From contig DETD01000019.1 in the NCBI GenBank assembly GCA_002362105.1, positions 1 through 64,000 on the forward strand: 64,000 nucleotides of DNA, given 5' to 3'. This document shows positions 15,369-24,403 of the stretch, piece after piece. The stretch's first letter is position 1. Every line of letters begins with the position of its first letter. This DNA is from Bacteroidales bacterium UBA3297 (GTDB taxonomy: Bacteria > Bacteroidota > Bacteroidia > Bacteroidales > Paludibacteraceae). The position numbers and the translations under genes were made by a program. Under the pieces are notes generated by a model that ran no database searches, was not told where the DNA came from, and saw only the letters and a list, made by a program, of their open reading frames with translations.

Positions 15369-17129
15369 ATGACGAACTTTACGAAAGGACAAAAGATTGA
15401 CCAGTTCGAGGTTGTTGATTTGCTCAAGAAGGGAACTTATGCCGAATCGTACCAAGTGAAGGACGAGAACGGAAATCCGTGCTTCTTGAAACTGATGGCA
15501 TTGTCGAAACTACAGCCCTACCAACTCGACGATAATGGCAATAATATAGAAATTGAGGTCTGCCGCGGCCTCGACCACCCAAACCTGTGCAGCTATGTGT
15601 CCGATGGCTCAATTATCAGCAAGGGTCAGAAATACGTTTACTTGGTGAACCGTTTCGAAAATGCGGCTACTGTTGGCGATTATCTGCGCCAAAATGGGCC
15701 AATCCCTATCGAGGGGGCCAAACTTGTTGCGTTTAACGTTTTGTCTGCCCTGAAATACCTTCACGAGCAGCCTGTTCCGGTTATACATAACGAGGTGACT
15801 GTGCACAATGTGATGATGAGCGCACAGGGTGAAGTCAAACTGATTGACTTCGGAAACTCGCGCTTCCTCTCGCAAGGTGTTGCCCGCCAGTGTATGGACG
15901 AGCAGAACGTCTTCTATATGGCACCTGAGCGCTTGAACGGTGTGTTCAGCGTACAGAGCGACCTCTATTCGGTGGGTGTGTTGCTCTACCATATGGTATT
16001 CAACCAGTTGCCGTATTATTTCGACATTTCGCTCTTTGCCACTTCGTTCGGCATTACCGCCCTACAGCAGGCACGCGAGCAACCGCTGAAAATGCCGCCA
16101 ATTTCTGTGGAAGGCCTCGATGAGGAGTTTGCCACCCTGCTTCGCAAGGCTTTGGCCAGCGACCCAGAGCAGCGTTTCCAGACGGCGGAAGACTTCATAC
16201 AGGCGCTATCTGGCTCGGCCGACCTGCAGATGGAGGAACACGACGAGCAGATACTGGAACAGGGTATTGCTGCCTCTAACCTTATTGATGACGAGGAGGT
16301 GGGCAACGGCTTTGACGATATTTCGGGTATGGAGGAGGTGAAAGACCAACTGACCAAGAAGGTGATTAACCTGCTGAAAGATCCTGAAAAAGCTAAAAAA
16401 TACAAACTGGCGTTGCCTAACGGTTTGTTGCTCTACGGCCCTCCGGGCTGTGGTAAGACCATTTGGGCACAGCGTCTGGCCGAAGAAGCCGGTTTCCGCT
16501 ACATGTACCTCAAAGCCAGCGATTTGCTGCGCATCTATATGCAGGGGTCGCACGGGGTGCTGACACAGATTGCGGAGCAGGCGAAGAAGGAGGCGCCGCT
16601 GGTCATCTGCCTCGACGAACTGGAACTGCTTATGCCGGGCAAGGAGAACCAGATGGAATATGTGATTGAGGCGGGTAACGAGTTCCTCGACTTGGTGGAA
16701 GGCTGTATCGACGACGGCATCTTCGTAGTGGCTGTCACCAGCCGTCCTGACCTTATTGACGCCGCTGTGGTGGCTACAGGCAGGTTGGAGCAGAAGGTCT
16801 ACATTCCTATGCCTGACCTCGATGCCCGTAAGTCGATGTACGAGTTGCAGCTGGCCGAACGCCCGCTGGCCGACGATATCGACTATGCGCGTCTGGCAGA
16901 ACTGTCGGAACAGTTTGTGATTAACGATATTGCTTTTGTGGTGAACGATGCGGCTTTGAAAGCGTCGGAAACCGATTCCGACATTACCCAGGCGTTGTTG
17001 GAAGAAACCCTCTCGCGCAAGAAGCCTTCGGTAACCGCTGAAATCTTGAAGCAGTACGAGTCTATCCGCGATATTATTGAAGATAAGACCGAGAAGGTGA
17101 AGGAAACACAGCATATTGGTTTCCGTTAA
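15369..17129 (+). CDS. Kinase-like / AAA+ ATPase fusion protein
   Basis: A 586-residue soluble protein. Residues 1-280 have a Ser/Thr-kinase fold: ATP-binding Lys41, alphaC-like Glu, DFG at 160-162, APE at 185-187 and SDLYSVGVLLYHM. The catalytic loop, however, reads HNEVTVHN (140-147) in place of HRDxKxxN, and the glycine loop is poor (LKKGTYAESY), so it may be a pseudokinase. Residues 310-560 are a Cdc48/FtsH-like AAA+ domain: Walker A GPPGCGKT (357-364), Walker B LVICLDE (411-417), sensor-1 region VAVTSRPD (Ser for the usual Asn) and an arginine finger region GRLEQ. Start is set at 15369, where the TKGQKIDQFEV kinase start motif begins; the longer frame crosses the promoter. Confidence 0.85.
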   Translation: MTNFTKGQKIDQFEVVDLLKKGTYAESYQVKDENGNPCFLKLMALSKLQPYQLDDNGNNIEIEVCRGLDHPNLCSYVSDGSIISKGQKYVYLVNRFENAATVGDYLRQNGPIPIEGAKLVAFNVLSALKYLHEQPVPVIHNEVTVHNVMMSAQGEVKLIDFGNSRFLSQGVARQCMDEQNVFYMAPERLNGVFSVQSDLYSVGVLLYHMVFNQLPYYFDISLFATSFGITALQQAREQPLKMPPISVEGLDEEFATLLRKALASDPEQRFQTAEDFIQALSGSADLQMEEHDEQILEQGIAASNLIDDEEVGNGFDDISGMEEVKDQLTKKVINLLKDPEKAKKYKLALPNGLLLYGPPGCGKTIWAQRLAEEAGFRYMYLKASDLLRIYMQGSHGVLTQIAEQAKKEAPLVICLDELELLMPGKENQMEYVIEAGNEFLDLVEGCIDDGIFVVAVTSRPDLIDAAVVATGRLEQKVYIPMPDLDARKSMYELQLAERPLADDIDYARLAELSEQFVINDIAFVVNDAALKASETDSDITQALLEETLSRKKPSVTAEILKQYESIRDIIEDKTEKVKETQHIGFR

Positions 17130-17211
17130 CCAGTAGATACAGGGGAGGGGGAAGCTTGCAGGTGCGGCAACTCCCTTCCTTTCTTTTTGTTGAAAATCTA
17201 TTTGATGAATT

Positions 17212-17640
17212 ATGAAAAAAATAACTTTTCTTTTATTATCAATCATTTTATTTTCTTGTGATGAGCAGGTAGAAGAAATTCAAGAAAAGGCTTCGCTTTT
17301 CACAATTTACAATAAGAGTAGCCATACTGTAGATATAATAGAACTTCGCCCAACATTGGAAACCATAAAAAACGAATATCATATTGCAGTAGATGACTCG
17401 GTGTCGATTATGACTCCTCGTGAAGAGCATATTGTTCCTCCGTTTGGTTCTGGCGAGGTATATTTGATGTTTGATGACACGATTAAATATAATTGTGTAA
17501 AGAACGATTATGATATGTTTTATAATGTTGCAAAATACAGATATCAGTATGAAACACCCCTATATGTTTGTAGGGGATATACCATAACCGATACTGATTA
17601 CGACATAGTGGTAGAAACGGTTAACCAAGCCAAGGAATGA
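17212..17640 (+). CDS. Lipoprotein, paralogue 1 of 3
   Basis: A 142-residue lipoprotein (MKKITFLLLSIILFSC, lipobox LFSC). The mature part is short and beta-rich: FTIYNKSSHTVDIIELRPT, DDSVSIMTPREEH, GEVYLMFDDT, then TITDTDYDIVVETV. I recognise no family. The gene is clearly AT-richer than its neighbours and is a tandem near-copy of the next gene, offset by 460 bp. The cluster may be transferred or under diversifying duplication. Confidence 0.75.
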   Translation: MKKITFLLLSIILFSCDEQVEEIQEKASLFTIYNKSSHTVDIIELRPTLETIKNEYHIAVDDSVSIMTPREEHIVPPFGSGEVYLMFDDTIKYNCVKNDYDMFYNVAKYRYQYETPLYVCRGYTITDTDYDIVVETVNQAKE

Positions 17641-18100
17641 CATTATTTTTTTGTTAAATTATAATATGAAAAAGATCTTTTTTCTTCTGTTGTCAGTTAC
17701 CCTATTTTCTTGTAACGATCAAGAAGACGTATTAGAAGTACAAAGAAGGGCGATGTTGTTCACAATTTACAATAAGAGTAGCCATGCTGTAGATATAATA
17801 GAACTTCGCCCAACATTGGGAACCGTTAAAAACGAATACCACATAGCAGTAGACGACTCGGTATCTATTTTGACTCCACGTGAAGAACATATTGCTCCTC
17901 CTTTTGGTTCTGGTGATGTATATTTAGTGTTTGATGATACTATCAAAGCTAATATTACTACAAATGAACATTCGATGTTCCAGGATGTAGGAAACTATGA
18001 TATTAGTTATGAGACGGCAACTTATGTTTCTTGGAGATATACTATCACCGATACTGATTACGACATAGTGGTAGAAACGGTTAATAAAAGCAAGGAATGA
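17299..18100 (+). repeat. 460-bp tandem duplication of lipoprotein genes
   Basis: Bases 17299-17487 match 17759-17947, and 17577-17640 match 18037-18100, both at an offset of exactly 460 bp. The intervening segment has diverged. Confidence 0.85.
17666..18100 (+). CDS. Lipoprotein, paralogue 2 of 3
   Basis: A 144-residue lipoprotein starting at the ATG at 17666 (MKKIFFLLLSVTLFSC). Its middle (17759-17947) and its last 64 bases (18037-18100) are almost identical in DNA to the previous gene, while the stretch between (roughly residues 95-120) has diverged, so the copies share ends and differ in one internal segment. Function unknown; it probably shares a transcript with paralogue 1, which ends 25 bp upstream. 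Confidence 0.75.
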   Translation: MKKIFFLLLSVTLFSCNDQEDVLEVQRRAMLFTIYNKSSHAVDIIELRPTLGTVKNEYHIAVDDSVSILTPREEHIAPPFGSGDVYLVFDDTIKANITTNEHSMFQDVGNYDISYETATYVSWRYTITDTDYDIVVETVNKSKE

Positions 18101-18137
18101 CCTCTTCAAACTCTTACATTGTTATAAGTTATATTTT

Positions 18138-18554
18138 ATGAGAGAAGCCGTTTTTTTTCTGACTTTGATTTTTGCCATAATGTCGTCTTGCTCCAAGAAA
18201 GAAGAGATTTATGACAATGAAGTGAAATACATCATTGAAAATAAGTCTGGACACGAGCTTTCTATATTGGATATCTCTTATGTTTCTAGTTACGGTCCTG
18301 ATACTACATTTTATACGATAAAGACGAACGATTCCGTTATCATTAAGCGTGTTTCTGATGACGACAATTTTCCACAACCATTTAGTTTGCTTGACGAGGT
18401 ATATGTGGTGTTTGACGATACACTTAAGGCAAAGTGTGAATTGAGTAATGATTGTAAGTTAATTCAATGCAGATACTATGGTCCGATTGTTAATGATACT
18501 TACAAGTATACATTAACAGAATCTGATTTCACTTATTTTTTGAGTAATCTGTAA
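18138..18554 (+). CDS. Lipoprotein, paralogue 3 of 3
   Basis: A 138-residue lipoprotein (MREAVFFLTLIFAIMSSC). It shares the layout of the two preceding proteins at low identity: KYIIENKSGHELSILDIS aligns with FTIYNKSSHTVDIIELRP, NDSVIIKRVSDD with DDSVSIMTPREE, EVYVVFDDT with EVYLMFDDT, and YTLTESDFTYF with YTITDTDYDIV. It is an older member of the same unnamed family. A hairpin right after its stop ends the cluster. Confidence 0.72.
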   Translation: MREAVFFLTLIFAIMSSCSKKEEIYDNEVKYIIENKSGHELSILDISYVSSYGPDTTFYTIKTNDSVIIKRVSDDDNFPQPFSLLDEVYVVFDDTLKAKCELSNDCKLIQCRYYGPIVNDTYKYTLTESDFTYFLSNL

Positions 18555-18571
18555 GATAATGTTTAGTCCTT

Positions 18572-18596
18572 AGCCCTGGCTGCACAAGTCAGGGCT
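18572..18596 (+). terminator. Terminator after the lipoprotein cluster
   Basis: agccctg at 18572-18578 pairs with cagggct at 18590-18596, followed by ttacta. It overlaps the stop codon of the convergent GH108 gene. Confidence 0.6.
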
Positions 18597-19137
18597 TTAC
18601 TATTGTAATTGTCGGTTCGAACTTAAAGCTGTTGATCCGGTTCCGCCATCCTTTGAGGAACACCTTTTGTGAAGTGTTCTTTTCTACTAGTTGGTCTATA
18701 AAGAAGAGCCGTGTGTCCTTAATCATATCGAAAAGTAGCTGCTGGTTGGGAAACTGGTTGATGGCCGCCAGTGTTACAGGTCCGCAAATGCCGTCGGCAG
18801 GAACCGACAACACGTGTTTTTGGATGTAGCGTATGGCAGTTACCGGACCGCTTCCCCAGGCAAAGTCGACCAGAATGTTGGCAATACTTTGGTTGTGGAT
18901 AAGGTCGGCCTTCCATTTTTTCCAGTACAGGTCTATGAAAATGTCGGCCCATTCTTCTTGTGTAATATTCCGTAGTTCGTCTATCGAGGGTTGCGGCTGC
19001 TTTTTGCGTGAACGCCAGCCACAGAAGGTTTTGTAGGTAATGCCGCACATGGTTGCCCCGCCCCTATCGGCCGGATGGTTGCTCCATCCGCCTTCAAGTT
19101 GTTGCAACATTGGGATGAACAGTTTAGGATTTGCCAT
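18589..19137 (-). CDS. GH108-type N-acetylmuramidase/endolysin-like
   Basis: A 182-residue peptidoglycan hydrolase. MLQQLEGGWSNHPADRGGAT contains the EGG(W/Y) motif with catalytic Glu15, followed by the conserved DRGGATMCGIT; the C-terminal half has the peptidoglycan-binding domain 3 pattern (VLSVPADGICGPVTLAAIN). This is the glycosyl hydrolase 108 family, known from phage endolysins. There is no signal peptide and no phage gene nearby, so export would need a holin, lysis or another route. It may be a domesticated endolysin. Confidence 0.88.
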   Translation of the reverse strand: MANPKLFIPMLQQLEGGWSNHPADRGGATMCGITYKTFCGWRSRKKQPQPSIDELRNITQEEWADIFIDLYWKKWKADLIHNQSIANILVDFAWGSGPVTAIRYIQKHVLSVPADGICGPVTLAAINQFPNQQLLFDMIKDTRLFFIDQLVEKNTSQKVFLKGWRNRINSFKFEPTITIVKP

Positions 19138-19307
19138 GTCTTATTCAATTACAGATGTTTCTAAAAAAATAACAAACACCATAGACAGATGATGGTGAAG
19201 ATTGAACGTTTTAGCATTATGGGGTAAATATAGGAAAATAAATAGAAAAAGTCTCGCAGTTTTTAATTCGGAGGTGCAGAACCCTCGCGACGATTCAATT
19301 TATTTTC

Positions 19308-19315
19308 TACATTTG
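19308..19315 (+). promoter_or_regulatory. -7 box for the DUF6055-like gene
   Basis: TACATTTG fits TAnnTTTG, 24 bp before the ATG at 19340. Confidence 0.55.
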
Positions 19316-19339
19316 TAGCAGAACTAAGCTATTCGTATC

Positions 19340-21445
19340 ATGAGAAAAACACTCTTACTACTAACTACATTGTTGTCGATGTCATTTTCCATGACGTTAT
19401 CGGCACAGAAAAGCATTTATATCCCCAAGGAATGGCAGAACAGGAAGGACACCCTTATCTACAGCGAGAACGACCCTGGCAACCAGTACACTTGGTCGAA
19501 ATCGCGCTCGAAAGAGAGTGAGAACTTTATTGTCTTTTGGGATAAGAACTATGGCAATACCAATCCAACTAATGCGTCGTTGACCTATAGTGTAGACATT
19601 GACGATTTGTTGGAGAAGTGCGAGGGCTTCTATGCTATGAATGTTGGCAAACTGGCATTTTGCGACGAAAGCCAGTCGAACGTGTCGAAGTATAAGTTGC
19701 TGATTCTGCTTAACCATACTACCGAATGGGTGTGTTATGGAGGCGGATACGACGACGTTATCGGAGCCTTGTGGCTGAGTCCGAGTACCAGCAAACCGGT
19801 TGGTTTTGCGGTAGGACACGAGGTGGGGCACTCTTTCCAGTACCAGGTCTATGCTGATCTTAAAGGCTATTCGGGTTTCCGTACGGCCATCGGCTCTGGT
19901 TCTACCTTCTGGGAACAGACCGCACAGTGGCAGTCGAGCCAGTCGTTTCCCGACCAGAAGTGGAACGAAAGCTGGGGACTTTTCAAAAACACCCACAACT
20001 ATGCCATGACGCACGAGTGGCACCGCTACCAGTCGTACTGGTGGCACTATTACCTTGCCGAAACATACGGTATTGACGCAATTGGCAAATTGTGGCGGTA
20101 TAACCCGGGGTTTGGCGCTGACCCGAACGAGAGCTTTATGAAGATGAACGGTATGAGTGCCTCGGACCTGTATATGGAGTATTTCCTGTACGCCATGAAG
20201 ATGGCGACGATGGATATCGACAACGTACGCGACGAGGCCGGCAGCTACATTTCGACCCTCCGTTACGACTATGTGGCCCTTGGTGGTGCAAAATACCAGG
20301 TCACTTATAGCAGTTGCCCGCAAAGTACGGGCTTCAATATCATCAGGCTGAATGTACCCAAGGCGGGAACTGAAATCTCGACCGATTTTACCTCTCTTGC
20401 CAACGGTGCGCCTCTGCCCAACGGCGATGCGGCCCAGTATTTCAATGGAGAGAAATTCACAGCTGCCAATGTTTCTACTTACAACAAGTCGTCTAATTAT
20501 TCCAACAGGGGCTTCCACCTGGGTTATGTGGCCCTTATGAAAGACGGGTCGAGGCGTTACCTTTACGAAGACGAGGTGTATTGTGCGGGTGTCGATGCCA
20601 GCAAAGAGGCGAGTTGCGTGGTGGGCTGTGTGGTGCCAGAGGGGGTAGACAAACTTTTCTTGGTGGTATCTCCTGCTCCGTCGGAATATATACAGCACAA
20701 GTGGGACGAGATTATCACAAACGACGACCAGTGGCCGTATACTGTCGAATTCAGGGGAACCAACCTGTTTGGTGCCGCCGATATTTCAGATACTATTCCG
20801 ATGAGCGATGTCGAGATTGCGTACGATGTTTATTTCCCTGCTTCGGCCAGTGTATATCAGGCTGTCAATATCAATGTCGATGGCACGGCCGCCTCTATGC
20901 TTGGTACGGCCTTGCAACTGAAGACATCGGCCCTTGGCAGCGTGCTCAGAACGTGGAAGAGTGAAGGCCCATCAGACGGGCAGGCTATGTTCTATGCGGT
21001 TAATTCCGATGGCTCTATCGTCAACATGGCATCTTCTGCAAACGGATATGGACATTGGTTCTCAGAATCGGGGAACCGGTGCGATTATGCGTCGGGATAT
21101 GTGTTCAGTGAGTTCGATGCCGGCAACCTGTCTTTCTCGTTAGGCCAATATCCGGGCAAACTGTCCAACGGTTCAAACTATACAATTCGTCAGGCCATTG
21201 TCTACAAGAAGAATGGCCAGACAGCTATTGCCAAATTTGTGTTCAATATCCACATCACAGCGTCGAAAACGGGCTACGTGTTGCGGGATGGTGGAACGAC
21301 AGGCACAGAGGCTGTCAGCCAAGACGTTGCCTATCCGGTAGCCTACTACACGGTGTCGGGCATCCGTATACCATCGTTGCAGCGGGGCGTCAACCTCGTT
21401 AAAATGAGTGACGGTAGTGTCAGGAAACTGGTGTTGAAACAATAG
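19340..21445 (+). CDS. Secreted metalloprotease-like protein (DUF6055-like)
   Basis: A 701-residue exported protein (signal peptide through SAQ, residue 23). The N-terminal half resembles the DUF6055 family: SENFIVFWDKNYG, then a zinc-site motif HEVGH at 160-164 in a hydrophobic helix, with Glu191 in FWEQTAQWQ placed as a possible third ligand (gluzincin style). Aromatic-rich HEWHRYQSYWWHYYLAE follows. The C-terminus has beta modules and ends in AYYTVSGIRIPSLQRGVNLV, a C-terminal module common in Prevotella surface proteins and possibly a sorting tail. Protease activity is inferred from the motif. Confidence 0.75.
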   Translation: MRKTLLLLTTLLSMSFSMTLSAQKSIYIPKEWQNRKDTLIYSENDPGNQYTWSKSRSKESENFIVFWDKNYGNTNPTNASLTYSVDIDDLLEKCEGFYAMNVGKLAFCDESQSNVSKYKLLILLNHTTEWVCYGGGYDDVIGALWLSPSTSKPVGFAVGHEVGHSFQYQVYADLKGYSGFRTAIGSGSTFWEQTAQWQSSQSFPDQKWNESWGLFKNTHNYAMTHEWHRYQSYWWHYYLAETYGIDAIGKLWRYNPGFGADPNESFMKMNGMSASDLYMEYFLYAMKMATMDIDNVRDEAGSYISTLRYDYVALGGAKYQVTYSSCPQSTGFNIIRLNVPKAGTEISTDFTSLANGAPLPNGDAAQYFNGEKFTAANVSTYNKSSNYSNRGFHLGYVALMKDGSRRYLYEDEVYCAGVDASKEASCVVGCVVPEGVDKLFLVVSPAPSEYIQHKWDEIITNDDQWPYTVEFRGTNLFGAADISDTIPMSDVEIAYDVYFPASASVYQAVNINVDGTAASMLGTALQLKTSALGSVLRTWKSEGPSDGQAMFYAVNSDGSIVNMASSANGYGHWFSESGNRCDYASGYVFSEFDAGNLSFSLGQYPGKLSNGSNYTIRQAIVYKKNGQTAIAKFVFNIHITASKTGYVLRDGGTTGTEAVSQDVAYPVAYYTVSGIRIPSLQRGVNLVKMSDGSVRKLVLKQ

Positions 21446-21471
21446 GGGGCCAAGTCGGCTTGCTTATAAAG

Positions 21472-21510
21472 AGGGCACGGGGAAATGGAAACTCCACTTC
21501 CCCGTGCCCT
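21472..21510. terminator. Bidirectional terminator
   Basis: agggcacggggaa pairs perfectly with ttccccgtgccct, enclosing tgg/cca. It lies between the convergent DUF6055-like and mnmG genes. The sequence resembles the terminator at 147-193. Confidence 0.7.
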
Positions 21511-21541
21511 GTGTGTTTAGGTGCTTTTGCCAGTTGGCTCT

Positions 21542-23416
21542 TTACCGTCCGCAAAGCACAAGCAAGATGTTTACATCGCTTGGCGAAACACCCGGAATAC
21601 GGCTGGCCTGGCCAATGGTTTCAGGGTCGATGCGGGCCAGTTTCTGCCGGGCTTCGGTGCTCAGCGAATTGATGGTCGAGTAGTCGAATTTGCCCTTAAT
21701 CTTGATGTTTTCCAAGCGGTGCAGTTTGTCGGCAACCAGTGTCTCGCGTTCAATGTAGCCGCTGTATTTAATCTGTATTTCTGCCGCCTCAATAATTTCA
21801 TCGCGGCGGTCGGCTATTTGGTCGAGTTTGTCCTTCAGTGCCGGAATGGCCTCCGAAAGCAACAAGATGTTCAGTTGTGGACGTGCCACCAGGTCAACCA
21901 GTTTGCACCCCTCGGTCAGGGCGGTAGTGCCGCATTTCTCGAGGAAGCTGTTGATGTATTTTGCTTGGATAGAATAACCTTTAATGAAGCCGACCAGGTT
22001 GGCAATAGCCTCCTTCTTGCGGTTGTAGAGTTCCATACGCTCCTTTGTTGCCAAACCAATAGCGTAGCTCTTTGCAGTCAGGCGGGCGTCGGCATCGTCT
22101 TGGCGGAGCAGAATGCGGTATTCGGCACGCGAGGTGAACATTCGGTAAGGTTCGTCAACACCTTTGGTAACCAAGTCGTCGATCAGTACGCCGATGTACG
22201 ATTCGTCGCGGCCCAGTACCAGTGGTTCGGCCTTGGCGCAGTACTGGTGGGCGTTGATGCCGGCTACAATACCTTGTCCGGCCGCCTCTTCGTAGCCGGT
22301 AGTGCCGTTTACCTGTCCGGCAAGGAACAGGCCTGGCACAACCTTGCTTTCGAGCGAGTGTTTCAGTTGTGTCGGGTCGAAGAAGTCGTATTCGATGGCG
22401 TAGCCGGGGCGGTAGAGCTGCACATGCTCCAAACCTACAATGGTTTGCAGGGCAGCAATCTGGATGTCCATAGGCAGGCTCGACGAGAATCCGTTGATGT
22501 AGTATTCTTGTGTGGTCTCGCCTTCTGGCTCTATAAAGATAGGGTGGTGGTCCTTATCGGCAAAAGTAACAATCTTGGTCTCGATACTTGGACAGTAGCG
22601 TGGACCAATGCTCTTGATTTGGCCGTTATAAAGCGGAGACTCTGGCAACCCTTTGCGGAGTATCTCGTGCGTCTCGGGGTTGGTCTGTGTAATGAAGCAC
22701 GGGCGCTGTTTCAGCGGACGTGGCTGGAAGTCGAGGTACGAGAACTTGTGGAAGTCGGTTTCGCCATACTGCTCCTGCATACGGTCGAAGTCGATGGTGC
22801 GGCCGTCGAGTCGGGCTGGGGTGCCGGTCTTCATACGGTCGGTCGTAATGCCCAGTTCTTTTAGTTGTTCGGTTAGGCCGAAAGCTGCGGGTTCGCTGAT
22901 TCTGCCACCCCGTATCTGGGTGCGTCCGCAATGGATGAGTCCCGACAAGAAGGTGCCCGCCGTAATGACCACGGCAGCAGCCTTAAAGGTAGCGCCCATG
23001 GAGGTGGTTACGCCAGCCACTTTGCCGTCTTCAATAACAAGGTTGGTCACAGTGTCTTGCCAGATGCTCAGGTTTTCGGTGTTCTCCAACACCTCGCGCC
23101 ACTTCTCCGAGAATTTCTGCCGGTCGCTCTGCGCACGCGGACTCCACATGGCCGGACCCTTCGAACGGTTCAGCAAACGGAACTGGATGGCCGTCAGGTC
23201 GGTCACAATTCCGCACATGCCGCCTAAGGCGTCTACTTCGCGCACAATTTGGCCTTTGGCAATACCGCCAACGGCAGGGTTGCAGCTCATTTGCGCAATT
23301 TTGTGCATATCGATGGTGACTAGTAGGGTTTTTGAACCCAGGTGGGCGGCGGCCGCTGCCGCTTCACAGCCCGCATGGCCTGCGCCTACCACTATGACGT
23401 CGAAGTTGAAATCCAT
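21542..23416 (-). CDS. mnmG: tRNA uridine-5-carboxymethylaminomethyl modification protein MnmG
   Basis: A 624-residue FAD enzyme (GidA/MnmG) that, with MnmE, modifies the wobble uridine of several tRNAs. The FAD-binding GAGHAGCEAA is at 11-20, followed by the strongly conserved MSCNPAVGGIAKGQIVREVDALGG and the SRAEYRILLRQDDADARLT segment. The C-terminal helical domain ends in IPGVSPSDVNILLV. Length is normal. No mnmE gene is adjacent. A TACCTTTG box lies 24 bp upstream. Confidence 0.97.
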   Translation of the reverse strand: MDFNFDVIVVGAGHAGCEAAAAAAHLGSKTLLVTIDMHKIAQMSCNPAVGGIAKGQIVREVDALGGMCGIVTDLTAIQFRLLNRSKGPAMWSPRAQSDRQKFSEKWREVLENTENLSIWQDTVTNLVIEDGKVAGVTTSMGATFKAAAVVITAGTFLSGLIHCGRTQIRGGRISEPAAFGLTEQLKELGITTDRMKTGTPARLDGRTIDFDRMQEQYGETDFHKFSYLDFQPRPLKQRPCFITQTNPETHEILRKGLPESPLYNGQIKSIGPRYCPSIETKIVTFADKDHHPIFIEPEGETTQEYYINGFSSSLPMDIQIAALQTIVGLEHVQLYRPGYAIEYDFFDPTQLKHSLESKVVPGLFLAGQVNGTTGYEEAAGQGIVAGINAHQYCAKAEPLVLGRDESYIGVLIDDLVTKGVDEPYRMFTSRAEYRILLRQDDADARLTAKSYAIGLATKERMELYNRKKEAIANLVGFIKGYSIQAKYINSFLEKCGTTALTEGCKLVDLVARPQLNILLLSEAIPALKDKLDQIADRRDEIIEAAEIQIKYSGYIERETLVADKLHRLENIKIKGKFDYSTINSLSTEARQKLARIDPETIGQASRIPGVSPSDVNILLVLCGR

Positions 23417-23439
23417 TGTTGTTTTAATAAAGACTACTG

Positions 23440-23468
23440 CAAAGGTACTGAAAAAAATGCTACATTTG
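23440..23468. promoter_or_regulatory. Divergent -7 boxes for mnmG and the TerB/J gene
   Basis: TACCTTTG on the minus strand (23447-23440) faces mnmG; TACATTTG on the plus strand (23461-23468) faces the gene starting at 23485. Both fit TAnnTTTG and sit 17-24 bp from their start codons. Confidence 0.6.
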
Positions 23469-23484
23469 CGGAAAAGATTAATAC

Positions 23485-24378
23485 ATGGGAGTAGCTAGTG
23501 TCATTGGTGCAATTGTCGGGCTGTTTATAGGGGGGGGACCTATAGGGGGCCTCATTGGTTATTGCTTGGGCAAAATGCTTGAAGGGAGCGATAACCTCAA
23601 GTTAGAGAATATTTTCTCAACATCTGACAATAAAGAACGTTTCTCGTTCCAAATTTCGTTGTTGACGCTGATGGCTGCCGTTATGCAGGCCAATGGGTTG
23701 GCTAAGCGTAGTGAGCTCGATTTTGTGAAAACCTACATCAAGAAGGCATTCCCAACCGAAGATGACCAAAAATACGCCCTTCAACTGCTGAAGGAATTGT
23801 TGGAGCAGAACATCGATGTTGATGGGGTGGCCAAACAGGTGGGCCGCCAGATGAACATCTACCATAAACGCGAGCTGATCCACTTCTTGTTGGGCATCGG
23901 ATATGCCGACGGCATTCTGCAAAGGTCAGAAGACAGCATTATTCTGAAAATTGCCCTAAAAATGGGTGTGTCAAGTGTTGATTATAACGCAATTAAGGCT
24001 GCATACTTTACTAATGAGAATGGCGAAGAAACGTTTTATAGAGGCGGGTCTTCGCAAAATAGATCGAGCAGCTCCTCTAATAATACTAAGCGGGAACAGT
24101 CGTCGTCAAGTTCAAGTGGTGGTAGTAGCTACAGCCGTTCCAGTGGCAGCAGTGCCCGCCAGTCGTCGGGTATGTCACTTTCTACCGCCTACAGTGTGCT
24201 GGGCATACAGAGCACGGCCACTAACGAAGAGGTGGTGAAGGCCTACCGCAGTATGTGTAAGAAGTTCCACCCCGACCGTGTACAGAGTTTGGGCGAGAAT
24301 GCGGTAAAGGATGCCGAAGAACACATGACGAAGATTAACCAGGCGTATAGCGTGGTTAAAAGCAACCGGAATATGTAG
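23485..24378 (+). CDS. TerB-like and J-domain protein (DjlA-like)
   Basis: A 297-residue protein. A glycine-rich hydrophobic N-terminus (about 1-30, IGAIVGLFIGGGPIGGLIG) may be membrane-inserted; a TerB-like helical domain follows (about 50-160); a Ser-rich low-complexity linker spans about 183-225; a C-terminal J domain carries the Hsp70-contacting HPD motif in KKFHPDRVQ. This order matches DjlA-type co-chaperones, which stimulate DnaK at the membrane. It is transcribed alone, divergent from mnmG. Confidence 0.87.
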   Translation: MGVASVIGAIVGLFIGGGPIGGLIGYCLGKMLEGSDNLKLENIFSTSDNKERFSFQISLLTLMAAVMQANGLAKRSELDFVKTYIKKAFPTEDDQKYALQLLKELLEQNIDVDGVAKQVGRQMNIYHKRELIHFLLGIGYADGILQRSEDSIILKIALKMGVSSVDYNAIKAAYFTNENGEETFYRGGSSQNRSSSSSNNTKREQSSSSSSGGSSYSRSSGSSARQSSGMSLSTAYSVLGIQSTATNEEVVKAYRSMCKKFHPDRVQSLGENAVKDAEEHMTKINQAYSVVKSNRNM

Positions 24379-24403
24379 TAAGAAATAAGTCTTGACTGTT
24401 TCT

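Noticed and set aside
17130..17211. Terminator after the kinase/AAA+ gene
   Set aside because: The G-rich and C-rich runs pair poorly and no T-run follows a good stem directly.
18601..18625. tRNA T-arm-like ggttcgaac
   Set aside because: It lies in the GH108 coding region and no acceptor or anticodon arm can be drawn; no tRNA was found anywhere in the window.
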